Part shown: positions 16,211-24,779 of the stretch, piece after piece
How the letters are laid out: each line of letters starts with the position of its first letter
How positions within the stretch are numbered: position 1 is the stretch's first letter
Assembly: GCA_964402505.1 (NCBI GenBank)
Contig: CAYOCP010000007.1
Span: 1-64,000 of the forward strand
Reading direction: 5' to 3'
DNA: 64,000 bases
Origin: SLRI01 sp964402505
GTDB taxonomy: Bacteria; Pseudomonadota; Alphaproteobacteria; Geminicoccales; Geminicoccaceae
The notes under the pieces: generated by a model
The model's input: the letters and a program-made list of their open reading frames with translations, nothing else
Database searches by the model: none
What the model was told of the DNA's origin: nothing
Translations under genes and position numbers: made by a program

Positions 16211-17066
16211 GCTTCGCGATCTCGCCCAAGGCCGCCTCTGCTGCCTGAACACCGCCACCCTCGGCCATCGCGAGCCGATCGAGACGGTGATCGATGCCAC
16301 GGCCCGAGCCGGCTTCGGCGCCATCAGCCCCTGGCGCCGCGACGTCGAGGGCCATGACGTGGCGGCCATCGGCCGCCGCATCAGGGATGCCGGCCTCGTC
16401 CTGCCTGGCTACTGCCGCAGCACCTACCTTCCGGCCACCACGTCCGAAGGGTTCGAGACCAATGTCGAGGACAACCGTCGTGCCGTCAGCGACGCCGCCT
16501 CGCTCGGTGCAAAGAGCTTCGTCATGGTGGTGGGCGGCCTCGCTCGAGGCTCGAAGGACCTCGAGGGCGCTCGCCGGCAGGTCGAGGACGGCACGGCGCT
16601 TCTCCTCGAGCACGGTCGCGAGGTCGGCTGCCGGATCGCCCTCGAGCCCTTGCACCCCATGTATGCCGGTGACCGCTCCTGCCTCAACACCCTGGCCCTG
16701 GCGCTCGACATCTGCGACCGGCTCGAGCCGGACCCGGGCTTCGATCCCTGGCTCGGCGTCGTCGTCGACGTCTACCACACCTGGTGGGACCCCGGGCTCG
16801 ATCTCCAGATTGCCCGCGCTGGCCGAGGCAACCGCATCATGGGCTTTCATGTCTGCGACTGGCTGGTGCCGACGAAGGACCTCCTCCTCGACCGCGGCAT
16901 GATGGGCGACGGCGTCATCGACATCCCGGCCATCCGCGGCGAGATCGAGGCCGCCGGCTATGAGGGCCCCGCCGAGGTCGAGGTCTTCTCGGCCGGGAAC
17001 TGGTGGCGACGCGACCGCGAGGAGGTCTTGCGGGTCTGCCGCGAGCGCTTCGCGACCGTCACCTGA
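16194..17066 (+). CDS. Sugar phosphate isomerase/epimerase (AP endonuclease 2-like TIM barrel)
   Basis: 290 residues. A xylose-isomerase-like TIM barrel is suggested by the metal-site carboxylates and histidines: R-I-A-L-E-P-L-H-P (Glu/His), V-V-D-V-Y-H-T-W-W-D (Asp/His), G-F-H-V-C-D-W (His/Asp) and V-E-V-E-V-F-S (Glu). Such enzymes interconvert keto and aldo sugars or inosose-type polyols. The start (16194 or an ATG at 16203) lies within the end of the DUF993 gene, so the two are translationally coupled and probably act on the same carbohydrate. Confidence 0.88.
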   Translation: MASMAELRDLAQGRLCCLNTATLGHREPIETVIDATARAGFGAISPWRRDVEGHDVAAIGRRIRDAGLVLPGYCRSTYLPATTSEGFETNVEDNRRAVSDAASLGAKSFVMVVGGLARGSKDLEGARRQVEDGTALLLEHGREVGCRIALEPLHPMYAGDRSCLNTLALALDICDRLEPDPGFDPWLGVVVDVYHTWWDPGLDLQIARAGRGNRIMGFHVCDWLVPTKDLLLDRGMMGDGVIDIPAIRGEIEAAGYEGPAEVEVFSAGNWWRRDREEVLRVCRERFATVT

Positions 17067-17222
17067 CCGGGCTCCTGGGCCACGCGAGCCGGGTGCCAAA
17101 GGCGGCCGTCGCGACCGGTTCCGGGCTCGCGGAGCATTCATTTTCCGTGGATTTGGGTTTAACCCGGTGCCGGTCGGCCGCCCGGCGGGCGATCGCTGCT
17201 TCCGATTGGAGAGAACAACTTG

Positions 17223-18569
17223 ATGACGATGGACGAGAAGCTCGAGGCGATCATGGCGGAGGTGATCCGCCGCAACGCGGGCGAGGACGAATTCATTCAG
17301 GCGGTTCGCGAGGTTCTGGAGAGCCTGGGGCGGGTGGTCGCCAAGCGGCCGGACTACACCGACGATGCCCTGATCGAGCGCATCTGCGAGCCCGAGCGGC
17401 AGATCATCTTCCGCGTTCCCTGGGTCGACGACAGGGGCCACGTCTGCATCAACCGCGGCTTCCGGGTGCAGTTCAACTCCGCCCTCGGCCCCTACAAGGG
17501 CGGCCTGCGCTTCCACCCTTCGGTCAATCTCGGCATCGTCAAGTTCCTCGGATTCGAGCAGACCTTCAAGAATGCCCTGACCGGCCTGCCCATCGGCGGC
17601 GGCAAGGGCGGATCGGACTTCAACCCGCGCGGCCGGTCGGATGGCGAGGTCATGCGCTTCTGCCAGTCCTTCATGACCGAGCTCGGGCGCCACCTCGGCG
17701 AGTACACGGATGTTCCGGCCGGCGATATCGGCGTGGGCGGCCGCGAGATCGGCTACATGTTCGGCCAGTACAAGCGGCTGGCCAATCGCTACGAGGCCGG
17801 TGTCCTGACCGGCAAGGGCCTCGTCTATGGCGGCTCGCGCGCGCGGAAGGAGGCGACCGGCTACGGCGCCACCTACTTCGTCGAATCCATGCTGGCGACC
17901 AAAGGCACCTCCTTCGACGGCAAGAGCTGCGTGGTCTCGGGCTCGGGCAACGTCGCCATCTACACGATGGAGAAAATCCGCGCCAATGGCGGCCGCACCA
18001 TCGCCTGCTCCGACAGCAACGGCTACGTCGTCGACGAGCGCGGCATCGACCTCGACCTCGTCAAGGAGCTCAAGGAGGTCCGCCGCGACCGGATCAGCCA
18101 ATACGCCGAGGAGAAGGGCCAGGACGTCCGCTACGTCACCGGCGGCTCGATCTGGGACGTGCCCTGCGACGTGGCCATGCCGTCGGCCACGCAGAACGAG
18201 CTTACCGGCAAGGAAGCGCGGCGGCTGGTCGAGAACGGCGTGCTGGCCGTGGGCGAAGGTGCCAACATGCCCTCCACACCCGAGGCCGTCCGGGTCTTCC
18301 AGGAGGCGGGCGTGCTCTTCGCACCCGGCAAGGCCGCCAATGCCGGTGGCGTCGCCACCTCGGCGCTCGAGATGCAGCAGAACGCGTCGCGCGACAGCTG
18401 GAGCTTCGAGGAGACCGAGAAGCGCCTCGCCGGCATCATGCGCCACATCCACGACACCTGCGCCACGACCGCCGAGGAGTTCGGCGCACCCGGCAACTAC
18501 GTCCTCGGCGCCAACATCGCGGGCTTCGTGCGGGTGGCCGAGGCGATGCGCGCCCTGGGCGTCATCTGA
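17223..18569 (+). CDS. gdhA: NADP-specific glutamate dehydrogenase
   Basis: 448 residues, the length of the hexameric bacterial NADP enzyme. It aminates 2-oxoglutarate to glutamate. Key segments are G-P-Y-K-G-G-L-R-F-H-P-S-V-N, with the substrate lysine, L-P-I-G-G-G-K-G-G-S-D-F, with the catalytic lysine, P-A-G-D-I-G-V-G, and the Rossmann motif V-S-G-S-G-N-V-A. The C-terminal N-Y-V-L-G-A-N-I-A-G-F is conserved. Upstream GGAGAG supports a start at the ATG at 17223; TTG at 17220 or ATG at 17229 are alternatives. The gene stands alone, converging on the Rnk-like gene. Confidence 0.95.
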   Translation: MTMDEKLEAIMAEVIRRNAGEDEFIQAVREVLESLGRVVAKRPDYTDDALIERICEPERQIIFRVPWVDDRGHVCINRGFRVQFNSALGPYKGGLRFHPSVNLGIVKFLGFEQTFKNALTGLPIGGGKGGSDFNPRGRSDGEVMRFCQSFMTELGRHLGEYTDVPAGDIGVGGREIGYMFGQYKRLANRYEAGVLTGKGLVYGGSRARKEATGYGATYFVESMLATKGTSFDGKSCVVSGSGNVAIYTMEKIRANGGRTIACSDSNGYVVDERGIDLDLVKELKEVRRDRISQYAEEKGQDVRYVTGGSIWDVPCDVAMPSATQNELTGKEARRLVENGVLAVGEGANMPSTPEAVRVFQEAGVLFAPGKAANAGGVATSALEMQQNASRDSWSFEETEKRLAGIMRHIHDTCATTAEEFGAPGNYVLGANIAGFVRVAEAMRALGVI

Positions 18570-18602
18570 CCAAGCGACGGACTTCCCGGGCCGGCGCGCC
18601 GG

Positions 18603-19055
18603 TCAGAGCGCGGGCTGGGGTGCCGAGGCGGTCGCCTCGGCCGGTGCCGCACACGGCTCCGGCCGGTCGTCCACGACGCTCTCCACCGTCAGCCGGCGGC
18701 TGCGCCCGTCCCGGGTCATCCAGTCGATCGACTGCCCGGCCATGAGCCCGATCAGCGCCGCCCCGATGGGGGTGAGGACCGAGATCTTGCCGGCGGCGAT
18801 GTCGGCCTCGCCCGGATAGACCAGCGTCACCTCGCGCGCCTCGCCGCTGTCGGTGGCGAAGCGCAAGGTCGACCCCATGCGCACGACACCCTGGCGCAGC
18901 TTGGCATCCGGCACGACCCGTGCCCGCTCGAGCTCCTCGAACAACTGCTCGGCGACCTCGCCCCGGGTGCTCGCGGCGAGACCCGTGAGGCTGTCGTAGT
19001 CGGACTGCGAAAGGGTGATGGCGGGCCTCGCCGGCCTTCTCTTCTCGGCAGTCAT
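18603..19055 (-). CDS. rnk: Rnk/GreA-GreB C-terminal domain regulator
   Basis: 150 residues. The C-terminal half (about 55-130) is a GreA/GreB-type FKBP-like domain: V-R-M-G-S-T-L-R-F-A-T, V-T-L-V-Y-P-G-E-A-D, I-S-V-L-T-P-I-G-A-A-L-I-G-L and I-D-W-M. The N-terminal part is a short coiled hairpin (I-T-L-S-Q-S-D-Y-D-S-L) as in Rnk, the regulator of nucleoside diphosphate kinase that binds RNA polymerase. It lacks the long GreA finger with acidic tip. A Pro/Ala-rich tail of about 20 residues follows the domain. A strong promoter lies about 250 bases upstream, implying a long leader. Confidence 0.83.
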   Translation of the reverse strand: MTAEKRRPARPAITLSQSDYDSLTGLAASTRGEVAEQLFEELERARVVPDAKLRQGVVRMGSTLRFATDSGEAREVTLVYPGEADIAAGKISVLTPIGAALIGLMAGQSIDWMTRDGRSRRLTVESVVDDRPEPCAAPAEATASAPQPAL

Positions 19056-19475
19056 CTCGTGGACCTCCTTGCATGACGCAACCGTGAGAACGGATCACCG
19101 CCACGGTCGACTTCGGCTCGTTCGATGGATGGATTTTCGCGCCTCTGGTGACTGCTATCCGGGATCCTGCCGGAGAATGGCGGCGATCACCGATGCCCCG
19201 CGACCGGGGCGCGACACGGCCGGCCGGGGGTCAGTGTCCTGCGATGGGACACGACCTCGACGATAACGCAGCTCGCGGCACAAGAGGGACAAACATATCC
19301 CCATTATCGCCGCGCCTCGCATTCCCGTCAACCGTCGCGATGAAGAATGGGCACACGAACCCAATTCAACCTTTGCTGAACATTCAAGAACCCGATCCGG
19401 CGCCGACCCGACGTGTCGGCTGCAAATGCCCTGCCGCCACCTGTCGGCGACAGCATTCGCCGGCGGAACGAACCG
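19056..19475. other. 420-bp intergenic stretch with a promoter and small hairpin, no clear gene
   Basis: The stretch lies upstream of the Rnk-like gene and downstream of an ABC permease gene. It holds one strong minus-strand promoter and a GTGTCC-N7-GGACAC stem at 19234-19252. A 49-codon frame starting just after the -10 box shows no recognisable protein features. Nothing else stands out. Confidence 0.5.
19303..19331 (-). promoter_or_regulatory. Sigma70-type promoter with near-consensus elements
   Basis: On the minus strand TTGACG (19326-19331) is followed after exactly 17 bases by GATAAT (19303-19308). Transcription would begin near 19296 and run toward the Rnk-like gene whose start is at 19055, leaving a leader of roughly 240 bases. 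Confidence 0.55.
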
Positions 19476-20294
19476 CTATCCCTTGACCGCGCCCGCCACG
19501 CTTCCGGAAAGCGCCCGGTAGGTGAGAAGGCCGAGCAGCATCGGCGGCAGGGCCGCGGTGATCATGACGGCGGCGGCGACGCCCCACTGAATGCCGCCGC
19601 CGGCCGTGGCGAAGAAGAAGGAGGCGCCGACGGTGATCGGCACGGCATCGCGCGTGGTCAGCATGAGGCCGAAGAGGAATTCGTTCCAGGCGGTGATGAA
19701 GCCGAAGATGAAGGTGGTGACCAGGGCCGGGCGGACCAGGGGAGCGACGACCAGCAGCAGGATGCGAAAGCGGCCGGCGCCGTCGATCATCGCCGCCTCG
19801 TCGAGCTCGATCGGCAGATCGCCGATGGCGTTGACCAGAAGGACGAGCGCGATCGGCAGGTTGACGATGGTCAAGACGAGACCGAGGCCGAGCCGGGTGT
19901 CGAGCAGTCCGGCCCACTGGAACATCATGTAGAGCGGGATGGCGAAGATGATGAGCGGCACGGCCCTGAGGTTGACGACGAGCGGCAAGAGCGCCCGCCG
20001 GCCGAGCTCGCCGCGGACGATGCCGTAGGCCGCCGGCAGCGCCAGCAGGATCGCCAGCACCGTGCCGAAAAGCGAGACGGCGAGGCTGTTGGTGAGATAG
20101 GCCCAGATGTCGAGCCGGTCCGAGACCCGGAAGATCTCGCGGTAGTTGTCGAGCGTCGGGCTCTCGATCCACAGGCCCGGATTGCTCGCCACCTCGCGGG
20201 CACCCTTGAACGAGGTGACGAGGGTCACGACCACCGGGAAATTCATGGCAAAGGCGGCGATGACCAGCACGAGCCAGCGCAGAAGGCCGGTCAT
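19476..20294 (-). CDS. Carbohydrate ABC transporter permease (MalG type)
   Basis: 272 residues from the ATG at 20294, which overlaps the upstream permease's stop (ATGA). Six hydrophobic segments are visible. The cytoplasmic EAA loop reads E-L-D-E-A-A-M-I-D-G-A-G-R, the motif that contacts the ATPase. The C-terminal G-A-V-K-G ending matches MalG-type permeases. A longer open frame upstream lies inside the other permease gene and was rejected. No ATPase gene occurs in this operon; the product may use an ATPase encoded elsewhere, for example a shared MalK/UgpC-type protein. Confidence 0.93.
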   Translation of the reverse strand: MTGLLRWLVLVIAAFAMNFPVVVTLVTSFKGAREVASNPGLWIESPTLDNYREIFRVSDRLDIWAYLTNSLAVSLFGTVLAILLALPAAYGIVRGELGRRALLPLVVNLRAVPLIIFAIPLYMMFQWAGLLDTRLGLGLVLTIVNLPIALVLLVNAIGDLPIELDEAAMIDGAGRFRILLLVVAPLVRPALVTTFIFGFITAWNEFLFGLMLTTRDAVPITVGASFFFATAGGGIQWGVAAAVMITAALPPMLLGLLTYRALSGSVAGAVKG

Positions 20295-21184
20295 CGCCGC
20301 GCCGCCTCCCGCCGGCGCGCCACCTGGTTGAGCCAGGCGAGCAGGGCAAACGAGGTGATGAAGAGCAGCACCGAGGCGGCCACCGCCTCGCCGATCGCAC
20401 CCCGCTTGAAGAAGGTCTCGTAGATCCAGATCGAGAGCGAGGCGGTGCTGCCGCCGGGGCCGCTGCCGGTGAGGGTGTAGATGTTGTCGAAGACCCTGGC
20501 CCCGTCGATGAAGCGGATCACCAGCACGATGACGATGGTCGGCAGCATGATCGGCAGCTCGACCGACCAGAGAAGGCGCGCGCCCGACGCCCCGTCGAGC
20601 GACGCCGCCTCGCGCACCTCGATCGGAATGGCCCGGTAGGCGACCGTGAGCAGCAGGAGCGCGAACGGCGTCCACTGCAGGATCTCGACGACCGAGAGTG
20701 TCCAGAAGGCGTTGCCGCCCGAAAGGAAGGCCGGGCTCGTGCCGAACCAGCGCCAGAGATAATGCGGCACCGGGCCCGCGAACTCGTGCAGGACGAGGCG
20801 GTACATCAGACCGACGAGGGCAGGGGCCACCATGATCGGCAGCAGGAGGATGGCCAAAAGCCGGTTGTGTCCGGCGAGGAGCGGCGCCAGGAAGATGGCG
20901 AGCAGGAGCCCGAGGCCGCACTCGACGAGTGCCGTGAGCATGGCGAAACGCAGCGAGAACCACGCGGCGCGCCAGAACGAGGGCTCGCCCACCACCGCCA
21001 CGTAATTGCCGAAGCCCACGATCTCCGGTGCTCGCAGGTTCTCGAAGCCGACATCGGAAACGCTGTAGACGAGATCGACGACCGTCGGAAAGCCGAGGAA
21101 GAGCAGGAGGAAGAGCACCATGGGAGCCGGGAAGACGGCCCAGCCGGGCCGCCTCGCCGCCCCTCGCTCTCCCTTTCCGGCCAT
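20291..21184 (-). CDS. Carbohydrate ABC transporter permease (MalF/UgpA type)
   Basis: 297 residues with six predicted membrane helices; the first follows a short charged cytoplasmic N-terminus. The EAA loop reads V-R-E-A-A-S-L-D-G-A-S-G. It is paired with the 19476-20294 permease with a 4-base overlap and follows the solute-binding protein gene by 46 bases. Together they form a heterodimeric channel for an unknown carbohydrate. Confidence 0.93.
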   Translation of the reverse strand: MAGKGERGAARRPGWAVFPAPMVLFLLLFLGFPTVVDLVYSVSDVGFENLRAPEIVGFGNYVAVVGEPSFWRAAWFSLRFAMLTALVECGLGLLLAIFLAPLLAGHNRLLAILLLPIMVAPALVGLMYRLVLHEFAGPVPHYLWRWFGTSPAFLSGGNAFWTLSVVEILQWTPFALLLLTVAYRAIPIEVREAASLDGASGARLLWSVELPIMLPTIVIVLVIRFIDGARVFDNIYTLTGSGPGGSTASLSIWIYETFFKRGAIGEAVAASVLLFITSFALLAWLNQVARRREAARR

Positions 21185-21230
21185 GATCCCGGTCCCGCCC
21201 CGCGCCCTGCCGGCTCCCCTCGGGCCGGGC

Positions 21231-22553
21231 TCAGCGCAGGTAGTCGGTCATGCCGGCCTCGACGGCGGCGAGCGCATCGTCGAGGCTCTTCTCGCCGGCC
21301 CAATAGGCTGTGAACTCGTTGGCCTGCAGCTCGTAGATGGCGAGCGCGTTGGCCGAGGTGCCACCCTTCATGACGAAGCCGTAGTCGTTGGCGAAGACGC
21401 CGAGCTCGACCAGATCCGGGCGCTCCTCGGCGATCGCCGCCACCACGTCCGGCGTCAGCGCCGGCGAGCCCTGGTTCCGCCCATAGGTCAAGGCCCCCTC
21501 CTCGGTCGAGAGCCAGTCGAGGAACTTCGCGGCGCCCTCCTTGTTCTGCGCCGCCTTGTTGAGCCCGAGCCCGAGCCCGTGAATGTGGGTGAAGCGCCCC
21601 TCCGGCCCGGCCGGCAGCGCGATCGTCTCGGTCACCTCGGCCACCGCCGGAGCCGTCTCCGGGTTGGTCAGCTCGCCCGCCGCGGCATTCCACTGCACCA
21701 TGGCGGCGACCTGCCCCGAGGCGAAGGCGGCGTTGGCCTCGGCGTACTCGTAGCTCAGGCTGTCGCGCGGCGTCGCCCCGGCATCGGCCAGCATCTTGTA
21801 GAGCTCGAGGCCCTTGCGATAGGCCTCGCTGTCGATCGTGACATGACCGGCATCGTCCATCCAGTTGCCGCCGTAGCTGCGCGGGATCGACTGCCAGACC
21901 ATGATGTTGAAGAGCAGGTTCTTCATCTGCAGGACGGTGCCGTAGCGCACGGGACTGTCGGGATTGACGGACTGCGAGAAGTAGAGCGCAGTGGCGGCGA
22001 AATCGTCCCAGGTCCACTCCTCCGGATCCTTAGGGCTCATGGCCCGGCCCAGATACTGCTCGCTGATCTTGCCATAGGTCTCCTTCGCCGCCTCGTCGTC
22101 GAGGAGCGCCTGGATCAGATCCTCCCGGTAGTAGAGGAAATGCAGCGAGAGATCGGTCGGCACGCCGTACTGCTCGCCATCGAACTGCATGGTCGAGAGC
22201 ACCGTGTCGCCATAGACCCGCGCCGCCTCGTCCGAAAGCGTCACCGGCTCCATGAAGGGCGCGTAGCGGCCGATCGAATAGGTGGCGATCAAATTGGCGT
22301 CGAACGCCGTGGAGCCGGCCGCCAGATCGGCCTGCAGCTTGTCCCAGAACCCGTCGCGATTGAAGAAGATCAGCTCGACCCTGTCCGCGTCGGCGACCTC
22401 CGTCCTGGCGTTGTAGGCCTCCGCCGCCGCCCGCAGCGCCGTCTCCTCCGGCCCACCGGGCCAGCCGAGCACGGTCACCTCCGCCTGGGCGGCGGTCGCC
22501 AGGGCGGCGAGGCATGCGGCGAGCGCGAGACGCGAGGTCCAGGGCTTCGGCAT
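21231..22553 (-). CDS. Extracellular solute-binding protein family 1 (sugar ABC transporter)
   Basis: 440 residues with a Sec signal peptide (L-A-A-C-L-A-A-L-A-T-A-A-Q-A, cleavage before E-V-T-V). The mature protein starts with a V-T-V-L-G-W-P-G-G strand, and the layout (A-Y-S-I-G-R-Y-like hinge region, late K-E-G-A-A-K-F-L-D-W-L segment) fits cluster-B maltose/glycerol-3-phosphate-type binding proteins. It is the first gene of an operon with two permeases. A helix-rich C-terminal segment ends in D-D-A-L-A-A-V-E-A-G-M. Confidence 0.92.
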   Translation of the reverse strand: MPKPWTSRLALAACLAALATAAQAEVTVLGWPGGPEETALRAAAEAYNARTEVADADRVELIFFNRDGFWDKLQADLAAGSTAFDANLIATYSIGRYAPFMEPVTLSDEAARVYGDTVLSTMQFDGEQYGVPTDLSLHFLYYREDLIQALLDDEAAKETYGKISEQYLGRAMSPKDPEEWTWDDFAATALYFSQSVNPDSPVRYGTVLQMKNLLFNIMVWQSIPRSYGGNWMDDAGHVTIDSEAYRKGLELYKMLADAGATPRDSLSYEYAEANAAFASGQVAAMVQWNAAAGELTNPETAPAVAEVTETIALPAGPEGRFTHIHGLGLGLNKAAQNKEGAAKFLDWLSTEEGALTYGRNQGSPALTPDVVAAIAEERPDLVELGVFANDYGFVMKGGTSANALAIYELQANEFTAYWAGEKSLDDALAAVEAGMTDYLR

Positions 22554-22653
22554 CGGCGGTCCCCCATGTGATGATCTCGGGGCGCAGCCTAGCCCGGCCT
22601 TGCCGTCAGGCCCATCCCCCTTTTTCGCCCCGCTCCTGGCGATGCCCGAAGCG

Positions 22654-22682
22654 AAAGGCGGGGTCCCCGTCCGAACCCCGCC
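22654..22682 (-). terminator. Rho-independent terminator after yfdX
   Basis: On the minus strand a perfect 8-bp stem, GGCGGGGT pairing with ACCCCGCC around a 10-base loop, is followed by TTT. It lies 29 bases past the stop of the YfdX-family gene. Confidence 0.6.
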
Positions 22683-22711
22683 CGATCGAAACGCATCCGG
22701 AAGAGGGAGGC

Positions 22712-23395
22712 TCAGCCGGTCTTGCCCTGCGCCGGCACCTCGTCGATGCCGAAGGACTTGGTGACGATGCTGTCCTCGATCGCCTTGAGCGCCAGATTGG
22801 CCTCGTAGTATTTCTTGTCCTTCAAGAGCTTCTCGGCGTCGTTGACGTGCTCGAGGCTCGCCTTCGCCGGCAGGAAGGCCGCCGATACGGTGACGTCGAT
22901 ATTGGCGAGCTTCAAAGCCTCGATCGCCTCCTTGTTCTCGCCCTTCGCGAGGTGCTCGTTGGCCTTGTTGAGGGTCTGCTCCTTCTCCGCCGTCGGCACG
23001 AAGCCCTCGCTCACCGCCATCGCCGAATCGAAGGGGATGTAGCTGTCGTCCTTGAGCGTCGGCGTGATGTCCGGCATCGAGAAATCGCCCATGCTCGACT
23101 TCGCGGCCTCGAGATCCTTCTTCGCCTCGGCCACGAACCTGACCGCCATCTCCGGCGAGCCGTTGAAGATGGCGAGCCGTGCCGCCCGGGTCTCGCGCAG
23201 GCCCTTGAAGGCCTCGTCGACCGTCTTGACGATCGCCTGCTGCTCCTTCTCGCTCACCGGCGCCTGCTCGGTCGCCGCCGTCGCCGCCTGGGGTGCCTTG
23301 GTGTCGGCGGCGAAGGCCGGGCCGAAGCCGGCGAGCGCCGTCGCGGTCATCAGGCCCGCGAGAACGACCGGGAGAAATTTCGCGTGCGTGGTCAT
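22712..23395 (-). CDS. YfdX family protein, exported
   Basis: 227 residues from the ATG at 23395, with AAGGAGGGA nine bases upstream. A Sec signal peptide (hydrophobic L-P-V-V-L-A-G-L-M-T, ending A-F-A-A-D) is clear. The rest is alpha-helical and Lys/Glu/Ala-rich, with A-K-K-D-L-E-A-A-K-S, K-G-E-N-K-E-A-I-E-A-L-K-L-A and D-A-E-K-L-L-K-D-K-K-Y-Y-E-A-N segments typical of YfdX. The family is linked in enterobacteria to acid or antibiotic tolerance, with no defined reaction. The gene stands alone and is divergent from the formaldehyde operon. Confidence 0.87.
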   Translation of the reverse strand: MTTHAKFLPVVLAGLMTATALAGFGPAFAADTKAPQAATAATEQAPVSEKEQQAIVKTVDEAFKGLRETRAARLAIFNGSPEMAVRFVAEAKKDLEAAKSSMGDFSMPDITPTLKDDSYIPFDSAMAVSEGFVPTAEKEQTLNKANEHLAKGENKEAIEALKLANIDVTVSAAFLPAKASLEHVNDAEKLLKDKKYYEANLALKAIEDSIVTKSFGIDEVPAQGKTG

Positions 23396-23447
23396 CGAAG
23401 CATTCCCTCCTTGCGGCAAGCCCCCATCGGACTTGCGAATCGCCGAG

Positions 23448-23453
23448 ATTATA
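23448..23453 (-). promoter_or_regulatory. -10 element (TATAAT) ahead of yfdX
   Basis: A consensus TATAAT on the minus strand, 53 bases before the yfdX start, in an AT-rich part of a 270-bp divergent gap. No good -35 is seen at the usual distance. Confidence 0.4.
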
Positions 23454-23493
23454 CGGGTTTTTATTAATGCGCGGGTGTAGGCTTGATGAATAT

Positions 23494-23508
23494 TGTTAAA
23501 TACTAACA
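23494..23508. repeat. Inverted repeat TGTTA-N5-TAACA in the yfdX/adhC gap
   Basis: Perfect 5-bp arms around AATAC. It lies about 100 bases upstream of the yfdX start and 158 bases before adhC and could be an operator for either gene; no regulator is encoded beside it. Confidence 0.3.
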
Positions 23509-23665
23509 GTGATTTTCGCGAACATTGAATGAACACATGAAGAAGTGGTCAGGATCCGCCGCCGCCACCGCCGCGCACGGCGCGCCGGGGAGCGCTGGGC
23601 GCTGGCCTGGACGGCCGCGAAGCGCTATCAAGGAGTGGATGGATTCAACGAGGGGAAACGGTCCG

Positions 23666-24778
23666 ATGCAGGTCAAGGCGGCGGTGGCGTTCGCGGCGGG
23701 CAAGCCGCTCGAGGTGACGACGGTCGAGCTCGAGGGCCCGAGGGCCGGCGAGGTGCTGGTCGAGGTCATGGCGACCGGTCTCTGCCACACCGACGAGTTC
23801 ACCCGCTCCGGCGGCGATCCCGAAGGCATCTTCCCGAGCATTCTCGGCCATGAGGGGGCGGGCGTCGTGCGCGAGGTCGGCGCCGGCGTCACCTCGGTCG
23901 AGCCGGGCGACCACGTCATCCCGCTCTACACCCCGGAATGCCGGGAATGCGAGTACTGCCTCAACCCCAAGACCAATCTCTGCCAGGCGATCCGCGCCAC
24001 CCAGGGCCAGGGTCTGATGCCCGACGGCACCTCGCGCTTCCGCATCGGCAAGGAGGTGATCCACCACTATATGGGCTGCTCGACCTTCTCGAACTTCACC
24101 GTGCTGCCCGAGATCGCGGTCGCCAAGGTGCGCAAGGACGCCCCCTTCGACAAGATCTGCTACATCGGCTGCGGCGTCACCACCGGCGTCGGTGCTGTGA
24201 TCAACACGGCCAAGGTCGAGCCCGGCTCCAACGTGGTCGTGTTCGGCCTGGGCGGCATCGGCCTCAACGTCATCCAGGGTGCCCGCCTCGTCGGCGCCGA
24301 CATGATCGTCGGCGTCGATCTCAACCCCGGCCGCGAGGCCATCGCCCGCAAGTTCGGCATGACCCATTTCGTCAATCCCAAGGAGCTCGGCGACAAGGAC
24401 GTCGTCGCCCACCTCGTCGAGCTGACCAAAGGCGGCGCCGACTACAGCTTCGAGTGCATCGGCAATGTCAAGACCATGCGCCAGGCGCTCGAATGCTGCC
24501 ACAAGGGCTGGGGCGAGAGCGTGATCATCGGCGTCGCCGGCGCCGGCCAGGAAATCTCGACCCGCCCCTTCCAGCTCGTCACCGGCCGGGTCTGGCGCGG
24601 CACCGCCTTCGGTGGCGCCAGAGGCCGCACCGACGTGCCGAGGATCGTCGACTGGTACATGGAGAAGAAGATCAACATCGACGACCTGATCACCCACACC
24701 ATGCCGCTCGGCGACATCAACAAGGGGTTCGACCTCATGCACGAGGGCAAGTCGATCCGCGGCGTGGTGGTCTACTGA
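23666..24778 (+). CDS. adhC: S-(hydroxymethyl)glutathione dehydrogenase / class III alcohol dehydrogenase
   Basis: 370 residues from the ATG at 23666 (AGGGGAAACG upstream); the longer in-frame extension is not conserved-looking. The zinc-dependent alcohol dehydrogenase pattern is complete: G-L-C-H-T-D-E-F (catalytic Cys), G-H-E-G-A-G-V-V (catalytic His/Glu), the C-R-E-C-E-Y-C...C structural zinc loop, G-C-G-V-T-T-G-V-G-A and the Rossmann V-F-G-L-G-G-I-G-L-N-V. The enzyme oxidises the formaldehyde-glutathione adduct to S-formylglutathione with NAD. The hydrolase for the product is the next gene, two bases away. Confidence 0.96.
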   Translation: MQVKAAVAFAAGKPLEVTTVELEGPRAGEVLVEVMATGLCHTDEFTRSGGDPEGIFPSILGHEGAGVVREVGAGVTSVEPGDHVIPLYTPECRECEYCLNPKTNLCQAIRATQGQGLMPDGTSRFRIGKEVIHHYMGCSTFSNFTVLPEIAVAKVRKDAPFDKICYIGCGVTTGVGAVINTAKVEPGSNVVVFGLGGIGLNVIQGARLVGADMIVGVDLNPGREAIARKFGMTHFVNPKELGDKDVVAHLVELTKGGADYSFECIGNVKTMRQALECCHKGWGESVIIGVAGAGQEISTRPFQLVTGRVWRGTAFGGARGRTDVPRIVDWYMEKKINIDDLITHTMPLGDINKGFDLMHEGKSIRGVVVY

Positions 24779-24779
24779 C

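Noticed and set aside
17155..17165. GGGTTTAACCC palindrome upstream of gdhA
   Set aside because: Only 5-bp arms, a single copy, and no known regulator site matches; likely chance.
19155..19364. A short minus-strand frame upstream of the Rnk-like gene
   Set aside because: Its first part spans the promoter itself and the remainder (about 49 codons) has no protein features, so a leader RNA is more likely.
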